DNA of 64,000 bases from assembly GCF_900078365.1 (NCBI RefSeq), contig NZ_LT598653.1, positions 3,357,501 through 3,421,500 of the forward strand, read 5' to 3'. Under the pieces are notes generated by a model. It saw only the letters and a list, made by a program, of their open reading frames with translations, was not told the DNA's origin and did not search any database. Positions 1 through 8,012 of the stretch are shown piece after piece (positions within the stretch are counted from its first letter, which is position 1; every line of letters begins with the position of its first letter). The position numbers and the translations under genes are program-made. The stretch comes from an uncultured Sphingopyxis sp. GTDB taxonomy: Bacteria; Pseudomonadota; Alphaproteobacteria; Sphingomonadales; Sphingomonadaceae.

Positions 1-2
1 CC

Positions 3-455
3 CCCGTCACCAACGCGCTCGGCAAGCCGTCGATTTCGATGTTCACCGCGATGAGCGGCGCCGTCCTCTTTCCGGTCTCGTTCCTCGTCGGCGCCGAATG
101 GGGGCTGATCGGCATGGCGTGGGCGTGGCTGGTCGCCGCTCCCCTGCTCCTTATCGTCACCGCGCGCCTGTCGGCACCGCTGATCGTCATATCGCTATGG
201 GATGTCGCCCGCGCGATGCTGCCCGGGCTGGCACCCGCGCTGGTGATGGCGATCGGCGTCGGCTTTGCGGGTCAGGCGCTCGAATCGCTCGGCCTGGCGG
301 CGCCGGTCCAGCTCGCCCTGCTCGCCGGACTCGGCGTGGCGCTTTATGGCGCGCTCCTGTGGCTGCTCGAGCGCGAGGCGCTCTCCGAAGTGATTCGTCT
401 CGTGCTCCGCCGCCGGGCGCCCGCGGCCGAAACCCCGAATCAGGACGCGATATAG
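3..455 (+). CDS. Polysaccharide/O-antigen flippase, C-terminal part (5' truncated by window)
   Basis: The frame is open from the left edge, so the start lies outside the window; about 150 C-terminal residues are visible. The visible part has an early TNALGKP motif typical of Wzx/MATE-like polysaccharide transporters, followed by at least three hydrophobic helices and a basic tail. Such inner-membrane proteins flip lipid-linked sugars to the periplasm. The last 16 bases overlap the convergent CBS gene. The family call rests on the membrane pattern and the short motif, so a different multidrug/oligosaccharidyl-lipid subfamily is possible. Confidence 0.65.
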   Translation, partial: PVTNALGKPSISMFTAMSGAVLFPVSFLVGAEWGLIGMAWAWLVAAPLLLIVTARLSAPLIVISLWDVARAMLPGLAPALVMAIGVGFAGQALESLGLAAPVQLALLAGLGVALYGALLWLLEREALSEVIRLVLRRRAPAAETPNQDAI

Positions 456-865
456 TCGCGCATCGCCGCGGCTTCGGCCTCGATCTTGTCGATGCGATAT
501 TTGACGAGGTCGCCGATCGACACGAATCCGACCAGTCGGCCGCTGTCGACCACGGGCAGATGGCGGATGCGCTTTTGCGTCATCTGCGACAGCGCACCGA
601 TCACCGCCATGTGCGAATCGCAGGTCACGGGCGATTTGGTCATCACCTCGTCGAGGCTGCGGTCGAGCGCGTCGGGGCCATAGGAGGAGAGGAGGCGGAC
701 GATGTCGCGTTCGGAAAAAATGCCAACCACCGCATCGCCCTCGATCACCGGAACCGCGCCGATCCGGTTCTGCGCCAGCAGGTCGACCACGGCGCGGACC
801 GCGTCGCCCGGCCGCGCCGAAATCACCGCCCCGGTCCGTTCACGAAGAATCGCTCCGATCGTCAT
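440..865 (-). CDS. CBS-domain pair protein
   Basis: About 141 residues made almost entirely of two CBS domains (roughly residues 5-58 and 70-125), with the usual GAVPVIEGDAVVGIFSERDI and HLPVVDSGRLVGFVSIGDLV type strands. CBS pairs bind adenine nucleotides and act as cytosolic energy-status sensors, alone or attached to other proteins. I chose the ATG at 865 because a GGGAG sits 8 nt before it; an upstream ATG at 880 lacks a ribosome binding site. It is convergent with the flippase fragment and stands alone. The target it regulates cannot be deduced. Confidence 0.85.
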   Translation of the reverse strand: MTIGAILRERTGAVISARPGDAVRAVVDLLAQNRIGAVPVIEGDAVVGIFSERDIVRLLSSYGPDALDRSLDEVMTKSPVTCDSHMAVIGALSQMTQKRIRHLPVVDSGRLVGFVSIGDLVKYRIDKIEAEAAAMRDYIAS

Positions 866-990
866 AGCCGCCGCTCCCATATTTGGTTCTGTTGCCGGGC
901 GAGCCTATCATGATTCGCATGTGGGACGAAACGTCCCACCTCCCGCAATGACGCTTGGCCGCGGCGGCGGCCTGGTCCATGGAGGCACGC

Positions 991-1293
991 ATGGTCAAAC
1001 GCTCCCCGCTCGACAACCGCGACACATCGAACATCGCCTGGGCGCGCTATCGCCGCCTGATGAAGGGCATGGCGCTGGTATCGCTGCTCGCCGTCGTCGG
1101 CGCGCTCGGCTGGCTCCGCTTCACGATGGGCGACGCGCTGACGATCCACATGATCATCGCGACCGCGGCCGGCGTCGGCCTGTCGGTGATGCTCGGCGCG
1201 GCGCTGATGGGGCTCGTCTTCCTGTCGAGCGGCAGCGGCCACGACGAATCGATCGAAACCCCCTTTGAGGACGACCCGGATTTGAAACCATGA
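991..1293 (+). CDS. Small inner-membrane protein of unknown function
   Basis: A 100-residue protein with a basic N-terminus, two predicted transmembrane helices (roughly residues 30-50 and 58-82) and an acidic tail. The ATG at 991 is preferred because a GGAGG lies 5-6 nt upstream; an in-frame TTG at 955 and ATG at 979 lack this. Its stop overlaps the next start as ATGA, so it is translationally coupled to the downstream acyl-CoA thioesterase. I recognise no named domain. Coupling suggests a shared transcript, but no function follows from it. Confidence 0.7.
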   Translation: MVKRSPLDNRDTSNIAWARYRRLMKGMALVSLLAVVGALGWLRFTMGDALTIHMIIATAAGVGLSVMLGAALMGLVFLSSGSGHDESIETPFEDDPDLKP

Positions 1294-1682
1294 CCGAAAC
1301 CACGCCTCCCGACTGTCCGCGCGACCCGATATTGCGCGTCGTCCCGCGCCCCGCCGACATCAACGCCAACGGCCATATCTTCGGCGGCTGGGTGCTCAGC
1401 CAGATGGACATCGCGGGCGGGATCGTCGCCGGGCGCGTCGCGCAAGGCGCGGTGGCGACGGTGGCGATCGAAACGATGGAGTTCATCGCGCCGATCCTGC
1501 TGCGCGACATCATCTCGGTCTATGCCCATCTCGAGCGGCGCGGGCGCACCTCGATGGGCATCAGAATCGAAGTGATCGCGACGCGCGACGGCGGGCGCAC
1601 CGAGGAGCGCGTGACCGAGGGTCTGTTCACCTTCGTCGCGCTCGACGAGAATCACCGCCCGCGCGCGCTGCCGCCAACCTGA
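1290..1682 (+). CDS. Acyl-CoA thioesterase, YciA-like hotdog fold
   Basis: 130 residues with the single hotdog domain of the YciA/acyl-CoA hydrolase family. The N-terminal part holds the NANGHIFGGWVLSQMDIAGG segment that carries the catalytic Asp and the hotdog helix, followed by the strands SVYAHLERRGRTSMGIRIEV. These cytosolic enzymes hydrolyse acyl-CoA to free acid and CoA. The start overlaps the stop of the preceding small membrane protein, indicating an operon. A palindromic repeat at 1701-1776 lies directly downstream and could act as a bidirectional terminator toward the convergent DUF4139 genes. Confidence 0.85.
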   Translation: MTETTPPDCPRDPILRVVPRPADINANGHIFGGWVLSQMDIAGGIVAGRVAQGAVATVAIETMEFIAPILLRDIISVYAHLERRGRTSMGIRIEVIATRDGGRTEERVTEGLFTFVALDENHRPRALPPT

Positions 1683-1700
1683 AACCCGCCTCCTCATACC

Positions 1701-1776
1701 GTCATCCCGGCGAAGGCCGGGATCTCGCCCTCTCGGCCTGACGCACCGGCGAGATCCCGGCCTTCGCCGGGATGAC
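1701..1776. repeat. Dispersed palindromic repeat, family A, copy 1
   Basis: A 76-nt inverted repeat with roughly 26-nt arms beginning GTCATCCCGGCGAAGG and its reverse complement, separated by a short variable loop. Near-identical copies are at 22791-22866 and 33893-33968, a half copy at 52314-52339 and a diverged copy at 46609-46684. It lies between two convergent genes. Confidence 0.9.
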
Positions 1777-1801
1777 GATTCACTCAAAAAGCGATCACGC
1801 T

Positions 1802-3352
1802 CTACTCATCCTTCACGCGGTAATGGAACGCCTTGCTGCCGTTCGCGGGCACGCGAACGACCCAGGTGAGCAGGCCGTCGCGGCGCGGAAGCTTGCGGAT
1901 GCGCGAATCGAGGCGGTCGCTGTCATCGACAAGAAAGCCGAGTTCGACGTCGGCCGGATGCGGGTTCGCATTGGTCACGGTGATGCGGTAATCCTGCTCG
2001 CGATTCTTCGGCGGCACATAATTTTCGACGTCGATTCGCACCTGGCTGCTCTCGCCGATGACGAGATCGACCTTTTCGCCGACCGCATGGTCGCGCATCC
2101 GCCCCTCGCCGACCAGCATCTCGCGGCCGCCGACCGGCTCGAACACCGCCGCCTGCCCGCTCGGCAGCGGGACGCCCAGCCCTTCGGCCTCCTTGTTCTG
2201 CATCCGGAGCAGGATTTCGGGCTCCATCGCCTTCCCCTCGTCGCCCGGATAAAGGCGCAGGCGATGGATCGTGCGAAACGGCACGCCGTCCTTGACGAGC
2301 AGCGCGACCTGCTTCTGCCCGTTCGCGGCGACGGTGACCGGGATCGGCACGCGATAGAGCTTGAGGTCGCCCAGATCCTCCTGGCTCGCGACGATCGCGA
2401 CGGCCGACAACATCTCGGCGCTCGGCCTGCGCTGCGCGGTGACGACGATGCTGTCCATCGCCGCCATCGGCGGTGGCGGCGGAGCGGGCGGCGGCGGAGG
2501 CGGGGGTGGAGCGCCATAGCGTCCGCTGCCGGTCGGAAAGCAGCGCAGACGAAGCGGCGGCGGGCGCGGGCGTTCGGCGAGGGCCTCGAAATCGCTGACC
2601 TTGTTGAGCGTGCCCGCGATCGCCGCGAGCCCGGCGTCGGCGAAACTCTCGCCATTGCTGTTGGCGACCGTCAGCCAGGCGAAGAGGTCGAGCGTCTTCC
2701 CGTCCTCGCGCACGCGCGCGACATAATTGCTCGCCCAGTCGAAGCCGGTCGATAGATAGGTCAGCGTCACCGTCGCGCGCTGCGCCGCCGGGCTGCGCGT
2801 CGTCACCGACAAGGTCGGCTTCGCGGTCAGCCCCGCGGGCACGCCGTCATAGACGATCGTTTCGGGAAGGCCGGTGCAGCGCAAGGCCTCATAGCCCGCG
2901 GGCGTTTGCAGCACGACGGCCCCCGCCGGGCCCGAGCGGATGATGGCTTCCTCTTCGGTGACCTTGCCCGTCGCGCCGTCGGTGCGGCGGATATGGACGC
3001 GGTTGCCGAGCGATCCGTCGAGCAGGCTGGCGGGCGACAGCAGCGCCGCATCGCGATTTTTCTGCACCACCCCGCCGGGCAGGCCGGTGACGATCGCCGA
3101 CACGGCGATCATCCCCTCGGCGACGCCTTCGAATCGCACCGTCGCCTCGCCGGCGGGGAGGTCGATCGTCCGCGTTTCGGAGATCAGCGCGAAACCCTCG
3201 AGCCAATTCGGCGAAATCTCTCCGCCCTCGTCGCGGCCGGGATCGCGAAAGACGCTGACCGAGACTTTCTCGGGGGCAAGCGAGGTCACCGCAGGCTGCG
3301 CCGCCGCCGGGGAGGCGGCCAGCATCGACAGCAGGAGCGGCCAGCGGCGCAT
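1802..3352 (-). CDS. Secreted DUF4139 protein with poly-proline tract and TonB-plug-like motif
   Basis: 516 residues. The chosen ATG at 3352 gives a signal peptide ending AASPAAAQ; longer reading from 3409 would bury it. The body resembles DUF4139 proteins (YLSTGFDWASNYVARV, a conserved WASNY core). At residues 282-295 there is a run of prolines interrupted by one alanine, followed at 301-309 by SIVVTAQRR, a motif usual at the plug domain of TonB-dependent receptors. It lies 13 nt after the paralogous DUF4139 gene, so both are one operon. Family function is unknown; export to periplasm or outer membrane is inferred. Confidence 0.75.
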   Translation of the reverse strand: MRRWPLLLSMLAASPAAAQPAVTSLAPEKVSVSVFRDPGRDEGGEISPNWLEGFALISETRTIDLPAGEATVRFEGVAEGMIAVSAIVTGLPGGVVQKNRDAALLSPASLLDGSLGNRVHIRRTDGATGKVTEEEAIIRSGPAGAVVLQTPAGYEALRCTGLPETIVYDGVPAGLTAKPTLSVTTRSPAAQRATVTLTYLSTGFDWASNYVARVREDGKTLDLFAWLTVANSNGESFADAGLAAIAGTLNKVSDFEALAERPRPPPLRLRCFPTGSGRYGAPPPPPPPPAPPPPPMAAMDSIVVTAQRRPSAEMLSAVAIVASQEDLGDLKLYRVPIPVTVAANGQKQVALLVKDGVPFRTIHRLRLYPGDEGKAMEPEILLRMQNKEAEGLGVPLPSGQAAVFEPVGGREMLVGEGRMRDHAVGEKVDLVIGESSQVRIDVENYVPPKNREQDYRITVTNANPHPADVELGFLVDDSDRLDSRIRKLPRRDGLLTWVVRVPANGSKAFHYRVKDE

Positions 3353-3365
3353 CGTGCCCCGCGAA

Positions 3366-4778
3366 TCAGGTGCGCGTTTCGAAGGTGGCGGTGATCGTCG
3401 CTTCGCCATTGGCGGGCACCTCGATCCGCCACCGCGTGCCGTCGCTGTCGAGCCGCTCGCTCTTCCGGCTTTCGTCGACGATGCGCGTGTCGTCCCAATA
3501 CCAGTCGAGCCCGCGCTGGACGAGATCGAGCGTCACCGGGTTCGCCCGCGCATTGGTGAGCAGATAGGACATTTGCGTCCGCCAGCGCCGGTCCGAAATG
3601 CGCTCGCGCTTCACGACCGTCGCCTGCACCTTGACGTCGAACGCCTGTCCGGTCGCGAGGCCGAGTTCGCTTCCCATCGGCGTATGGCCGATGTTGTTTT
3701 CGCCGATGAACTGCGGATCGCCGCGCAGGTCGCGCTGATAGAAGCGCACCGTCCCCGCGGGCAGCGCGTCGCCGAGGCCCCCGCCCTTCGCGCTCGTGTT
3801 GAACTTGATCACGCTCGCCGCGCTCGCCGGCTCGGTCATCGTGTCGAACCCGCCGACGCTATATTCATAGATTTTCTGCGCCGGGACGCCGCTGACGTCG
3901 AGGAAGCTCACCTGCTTGGTCTGGGCATTAGCGATCGTCGTCCGCTCGGCGAGCGGGTAGAGATAATAGTCGCCGAGCTGCTCGCGCGGCGCGGTTTCGG
4001 TGCCCGCGCGGCGCAGATTGCCCGGCGGCTGCGGGCGCGGGCGATAGGACCGCGACGTCGCGCCGCCGCCCGAAGGCGTTCCCGCGACGAGCAGCGTCTT
4101 CGCATTGGCGAAGGTCGTGCCGGTGTTGTTGGAAAGCGTCACCCAGCCCTGGACGTCGATCGTCCCCGCCTTCTCGTCATAGAGCGAGACATAGTCGGCC
4201 GCCCAGCCGAGCCCGTTCGTGAGGTAAGAGAGCGTGGCGGGCCGCGTTCCCGCCCGATCGCTGTCGACGGTGATCGACAGCGTCGGCTTGGCGCGCAGAT
4301 TCGGCGGAATCTTGTCGAAGATCACGCGCACCGGCATCCCGTCGTCGCGCAATATCTCGATCCTGGAGCCGATCTGGAGCACGACGCCGCCATTGACCGC
4401 GAGCACCTTGGCGCGCTCGCGCGTTTCGGCGCCGGTGGCGGGGTTGGTGCGCAGCAGCGTCACCGTCTCGCCCACCGCCTTTTGCATCAGCGCGTTGGGC
4501 GACAGGAGATCATAGTCGAAATTCTGCTCGACGATCGCGGTGTTCGCCGCCGCGAAGGAGACCGTCTGCGGCCGGATCTGCGCCGATACGTCGGGAAATT
4601 CCTGCCGCGTCCGGCCGGCAGGGAAAGCGATCTGGCGGATGTCCTGCACCAGCGACTGCCCGCCGTTATAGATGGTGACGGCCAGCTCGCCCTGCGCATT
4701 GCCCCTTGTGGGATCCTGCGCCGCCGCAGGGAGTGCCGTTAGGACGAACGGAACGCAAAGCATTGCCAACGCGCGCAT
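3366..4778 (-). CDS. Secreted DUF4139 protein
   Basis: 470 residues with a signal peptide (MRALAMLCVPFVLTALPAAAQ) and the DUF4139 core, including LSYLTNGLGWAADYVSLYD and a C-terminal beta-rich region. The ATG at 4778 was chosen because GGGGAGG precedes it at 7 nt and gives a clean signal peptide. It is the upstream member of a tandem pair and aligns over its length with the second protein but lacks its proline tract and VTAQRR motif. The Shine-Dalgarno sequence is part of a perfect 12-bp hairpin followed by a T-run, described separately. Function is unknown. Confidence 0.8.
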   Translation of the reverse strand: MRALAMLCVPFVLTALPAAAQDPTRGNAQGELAVTIYNGGQSLVQDIRQIAFPAGRTRQEFPDVSAQIRPQTVSFAAANTAIVEQNFDYDLLSPNALMQKAVGETVTLLRTNPATGAETRERAKVLAVNGGVVLQIGSRIEILRDDGMPVRVIFDKIPPNLRAKPTLSITVDSDRAGTRPATLSYLTNGLGWAADYVSLYDEKAGTIDVQGWVTLSNNTGTTFANAKTLLVAGTPSGGGATSRSYRPRPQPPGNLRRAGTETAPREQLGDYYLYPLAERTTIANAQTKQVSFLDVSGVPAQKIYEYSVGGFDTMTEPASAASVIKFNTSAKGGGLGDALPAGTVRFYQRDLRGDPQFIGENNIGHTPMGSELGLATGQAFDVKVQATVVKRERISDRRWRTQMSYLLTNARANPVTLDLVQRGLDWYWDDTRIVDESRKSERLDSDGTRWRIEVPANGEATITATFETRT

Positions 4779-4783
4779 AAAAA

Positions 4784-4814
4784 AGCCTCCCCGCGAATAT
4801 TCCGCGGGGAGGCT
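4784..4814 (-). terminator. Intrinsic-terminator-like hairpin that contains the downstream RBS
   Basis: On the minus strand a perfect 12-bp GC-rich stem (arms 4803-4814 and 4784-4795) with a 7-nt AT loop is followed by six T residues, a textbook rho-independent terminator after the DUF4167 gene. Its 3' arm is also the GGGGAGG ribosome binding site of the DUF4139 gene that starts at 4778, just past the T-run. It may terminate upstream transcription, or mask the ribosome binding site when read through. Confidence 0.75.
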
Positions 4815-4854
4815 ATGGCATGTCACATTCAAATTCTAGCGCGAAATCGCCGAC

Positions 4855-5712
4855 CTATTCGGCGGCCTCGACGTCGGTGCCGCGCGCCGCGAGCGTGCGG
4901 CGGGTGCGGCGCGGCTTGGCGGCCGGAGCCTCTTCGCCCGCATCGCCCTCGGCGCCGCGTTCGGGGCGGCCGATCGCCGGCGGCAGCACCGCCGTGTCGA
5001 TCCCGGCATTATCCTTGTCGGCCGCCTTGTCGGCGCCGTCGTCCTGACGCGCGCGGCGTGCGGGGCGGCGCGACGGGCGCGGGGCGGCTTCCTGTTCGGC
5101 GGTTTCGTCGCGGGGCGCCGCTTCATCGCGATCGTTATGCTCGCCTTCGCTCTCTTCGCGATTGCGCGCGGTCCGCCCGCGCGATGGCTGGCGGTTGCCG
5201 CGATTATCGTCGTCGCGATCGCCGCGCGGTTCGCGGTTGCCGCGATTGTCACGCGGGCCGCGGCCGCCACGCTCGTTGCGGTCGCTGCGCTCATCGCCAT
5301 TGTCGCCGTCGTCGCGGCCGGTGTCGGTATCGACATCGCCGTCGGTATCATCGTGGCCGTCGAAATCCTCGACGCCGCGAATCTCGCGGCCGCGGTCATT
5401 GCCACGCTCCTGCCCGTTCGCCGCGGCCTTTTCTTCCTGCCGGGCGCGGAAGTCGCTAACGACGCGGAAATAATGGTCGGCGAACTGCAGATAATATTCG
5501 GTCTGGACCCGGTCGCCCGCAAGCTGCGCGTCGCGCGCGAGGTTGCGATATTTTTCGATCATCTGGGCGCCGTTGCCGCGCGCCCGGCTGTCGATGCGGT
5601 TCGCCTGGTCGACGCCTCCGCGACCGCCCGACTGCGACCGGTTGTTGTTGCTGTTGTTGTTGCGGCCGCGACGGCGACCGCTCTGCCGGTTGTTCATGTT
5701 CAACTGAGACAT
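4855..5712 (-). CDS. DUF4167 protein, probable RNA-binding, low-complexity
   Basis: About 285 residues. The N-terminus MSQLNMNNRQSGRRRGRNN is Arg/Asn-rich and typical of DUF4167 proteins, followed by a conserved helical segment (QMIEKYRNLARDAQLAGDRVQTEYYLQFADHYFRV, given here in halves: residues about 50-85) and then a long charged tail rich in Arg, Asp, Asn and Glu. An in-frame upstream extension to 6006 was rejected because homologues start at the Arg/Asn-rich segment. It follows prmC as is usual in alphaproteobacteria. A nucleic-acid or ribosome-related role is suspected from composition and context but unproven. Confidence 0.85.
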   Translation of the reverse strand: MSQLNMNNRQSGRRRGRNNNSNNNRSQSGGRGGVDQANRIDSRARGNGAQMIEKYRNLARDAQLAGDRVQTEYYLQFADHYFRVVSDFRARQEEKAAANGQERGNDRGREIRGVEDFDGHDDTDGDVDTDTGRDDGDNGDERSDRNERGGRGPRDNRGNREPRGDRDDDNRGNRQPSRGRTARNREESEGEHNDRDEAAPRDETAEQEAAPRPSRRPARRARQDDGADKAADKDNAGIDTAVLPPAIGRPERGAEGDAGEEAPAAKPRRTRRTLAARGTDVEAAE

Positions 5713-5951
5713 CCTGTCGAATAAGCTAAATAAGCTACGCCAACCCCTTTTGGCCGATCGCGCCAATTGCGCGTCGCGCCCGCGCCATGCGCGGTTCTTG
5801 CCCTTTACCGCTTGCGCCGGGCCCCACGGCCCCGCACCAGCATCGTAAGTGGGAAACAGACCAGCCGGACCGATCAAGGTACCCGTGCCGGGTCTGTAAG
5901 CCGCCCCTACCGCGCTTTGCGGCGGAAACCAAGAAAATTCTTGCGCGGGTG

Positions 5952-6776
5952 TCAGGCGCGGGTCAGCAAAAGCGCCCTGTCGCGGCCGCCGAGATCCTGT
6001 CGGCATCGGGCCGTGAACCCCGCCGCTTCGGCGAGCTCACCCACCAACATATGTTGCGTGTGCCCGATTTCAAGGATCGCGACGCCGCCGGGCGCGAGAA
6101 TGCGCGGCAAATCGGGGATGATGCGGCGATAATCGTCGAGGCCGTCGGCCCCGGCGAACAGCGCGCAGCCGGGCTCGTGACCGGCGACGTCGGGCATCAG
6201 TTCTTCGTTATCGGCGATATAGGGCGGGTTGCAGAGGATGAGATCGAATGACCCCGCGACCCGCTCCGCCCAATTGCCCGCCATGAGTTCGACGCGGTCG
6301 GCGAGCCCGAGCGCCGCCGCATTGTCCGCCGCATAGCCGAGCGCGATGTCGCTGGCATCGACGCCGAGCCCGCGCGCCTCCGGCCATTCGCTCATCGCGG
6401 CGTAGAGCAGCGTGCCGGGACCGGTGCCGAGGTCGAGAATTTGTCCTGGCCCCGCCGCGCCGAAATGCGCCACTGCGGCCTCGATCAGCGTCTCGCTGTC
6501 GGGGCGCGGAACCAGCACGCCGGGGCCGACCTTCAGCCGGATCGTCCAGAAATCGCGATAGCCGAGGATATAGGCGACGGGTTCATGCGCCATCCGGCGC
6601 GCGACGAAGGCACCGAATTCCGTCGGCACGGCATGGCGCGCCGGGTCGAGCAGCAGCGCCTGCCGCTCGATGCCCAGCGCATGCGCCATCAGCAATTCGG
6701 CGTCGAGCCGCGGCGTGTCCGACACGCCCGCCAACCGCTGCGCCGCCTCGCGCAGCGCGATGGAAACCGCGCTCAC
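5952..6776 (-). CDS. prmC: Release factor glutamine N5-methyltransferase PrmC
   Basis: 274 residues. PrmC methylates the GGQ glutamine of release factors using S-adenosylmethionine in the cytosol. It has a helical N-terminal domain, the Rossmann glycine motif DLGTGPG (residues about 115-121) and the NPPY catalytic motif at 183-186, as expected for N5-glutamine methyltransferases. Length is normal. It lies downstream of its substrate gene prfA on the same strand, separated by a palindromic repeat at 6787-6918. The 239-nt gap after it, up to the DUF4167 start, shows no other gene. Confidence 0.95.
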   Translation of the reverse strand: MSAVSIALREAAQRLAGVSDTPRLDAELLMAHALGIERQALLLDPARHAVPTEFGAFVARRMAHEPVAYILGYRDFWTIRLKVGPGVLVPRPDSETLIEAAVAHFGAAGPGQILDLGTGPGTLLYAAMSEWPEARGLGVDASDIALGYAADNAAALGLADRVELMAGNWAERVAGSFDLILCNPPYIADNEELMPDVAGHEPGCALFAGADGLDDYRRIIPDLPRILAPGGVAILEIGHTQHMLVGELAEAAGFTARCRQDLGGRDRALLLTRA

Positions 6777-6786
6777 CGCCGAATTC

Positions 6787-6918
6787 CGTTCGTGTCGAGC
6801 GAAGTCGAGACACCCATCGGGATCACGCCAGGCCGAGGGGCATCTCGACTTCAGCCGAAGGCTGAAGTTTATCCTGAGCGCCCGCCCTGCGGGCAGCCGA
6901 AGGGCTCGATGCGAACGG
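6787..6918. repeat. Dispersed palindromic repeat, family F/G composite
   Basis: A 132-nt inverted repeat whose outer arms read CCGTTCGTGTCGAG and CTCGATGCGAACGG, with an inner hairpin around CTTCAGCCGAAGGCTGAAG. Related pieces occur at 11398-11476, 48309-48372 and 56930-56996. It fills the prfA-prmC gap. Confidence 0.75.
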
Positions 6919-6944
6919 ATTGGAATAGGCGCAGGCGCCCTTGC

Positions 6945-8012
6945 TCACTCACCCAGTCCTGCCAGCCGCTGCGCCTGATCCTCGGCGATCAGCGCGTCGA
7001 TCAGCTCGTCCATCTGCCCCTCGATGATCTCGGGCAGGCGGTGGAGCGTCAGGTTGATGCGGTGGTCGGTGACGCGCCCCTGCGGGAAATTATAGGTGCG
7101 GATGCGTTCGGAGCGGTCGCCCGACCCGACCATCGATTTGCGCGCCGAGGCCTCGGCGCTGTGAATCTTCTCGCGCTCGAGATCATAGAGCCGCGCGCGC
7201 AGCACCTGCATCGCCTTGGCGCGATTCTTGTGCTGGCTGCGCTGGTCCTGCTGGATCACGACGAGCCCGGTCGGGATATGTGTGATGCGGATCGCCGAAT
7301 CGGTCGTGTTGACATGCTGCCCGCCCGCTCCGCTCGCACGGTAGATGTCGATCTTGAGGTCGCTGTCGTTGATCGCGACGTCGACTTCCTCCGCCTCAGG
7401 CAGCACCGCGACGGTCGCGGCGCTGGTGTGGATGCGGCCCTGGCTTTCGGTCGCGGGAACGCGCTGGACGCGGTGGACGCCGCTTTCGAACTTCAATTTG
7501 GCGAAAACGCCCTGCCCGCTCACCGACGCGACGACTTCCTTGTAACCGCCGACCTCGGCCTCGTTCGCCGAGATGATCTCGACCTTCCACCCCTGCGTAT
7601 CGGCGAAACGGCTGTACATGCGCAGCAGGTCGCCCGAGAACAGCGCGCTTTCATCGCCGCCCGTCCCGGCGCGGATTTCGAGCATCGCGGCGCGCTCGTC
7701 GGCGACGTCCTTGGGGAGAAGCTTGATCGCGAGGTCATGTTCGGCCGCGGGCAGCGCCGCCTCGATCGCGGCGATTTCCTCGGCCGCCATCGCCTTCATC
7801 TCGGGATCGGCGAGCATTTCGTTCAGCGAAACCAGCTCGCCGCGCAGCCGCGTCACTTCGGCGGCGGCTTTCGCGACAGGTTCGAGCTCGGCGAATTCCT
7901 TCGACGCCGCGACGAAATCGGCGGGCGCCATATCACCCGTCGCCATGCGCGCCTGCAAGGCGGCGTGGCGTTCGATGATCGCGTCGATCTGTTTGGCGGA
8001 AACGGAGGTCAT
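6945..8012 (-). CDS. prfA: Peptide chain release factor 1 (RF1)
   Basis: 355 residues, normal for RF1. The protein terminates translation at UAA and UAG. The GGQ motif that promotes peptidyl-tRNA hydrolysis is at residues 230-232 within RASGAGGQHVNTTDSA. The RF1 stop-codon recognition domain comes before it. The start ATG overlaps the hisS stop (ATGA), so hisS and prfA are translationally coupled, and prmC, the enzyme that modifies the GGQ glutamine, follows. Confidence 0.97.
   Translation of the reverse strand: MTSVSAKQIDAIIERHAALQARMATGDMAPADFVAASKEFAELEPVAKAAAEVTRLRGELVSLNEMLADPEMKAMAAEEIAAIEAALPAAEHDLAIKLLPKDVADERAAMLEIRAGTGGDESALFSGDLLRMYSRFADTQGWKVEIISANEAEVGGYKEVVASVSGQGVFAKLKFESGVHRVQRVPATESQGRIHTSAATVAVLPEAEEVDVAINDSDLKIDIYRASGAGGQHVNTTDSAIRITHIPTGLVVIQQDQRSQHKNRAKAMQVLRARLYDLEREKIHSAEASARKSMVGSGDRSERIRTYNFPQGRVTDHRINLTLHRLPEIIEGQMDELIDALIAEDQAQRLAGLGE

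Noticed and set aside
2940..4742. 600-codon plus-strand frame opposite the DUF4139 genes
   Set aside because: Composition is that of an antisense shadow, while the minus strand gives two proteins with signal peptides and a shared domain.
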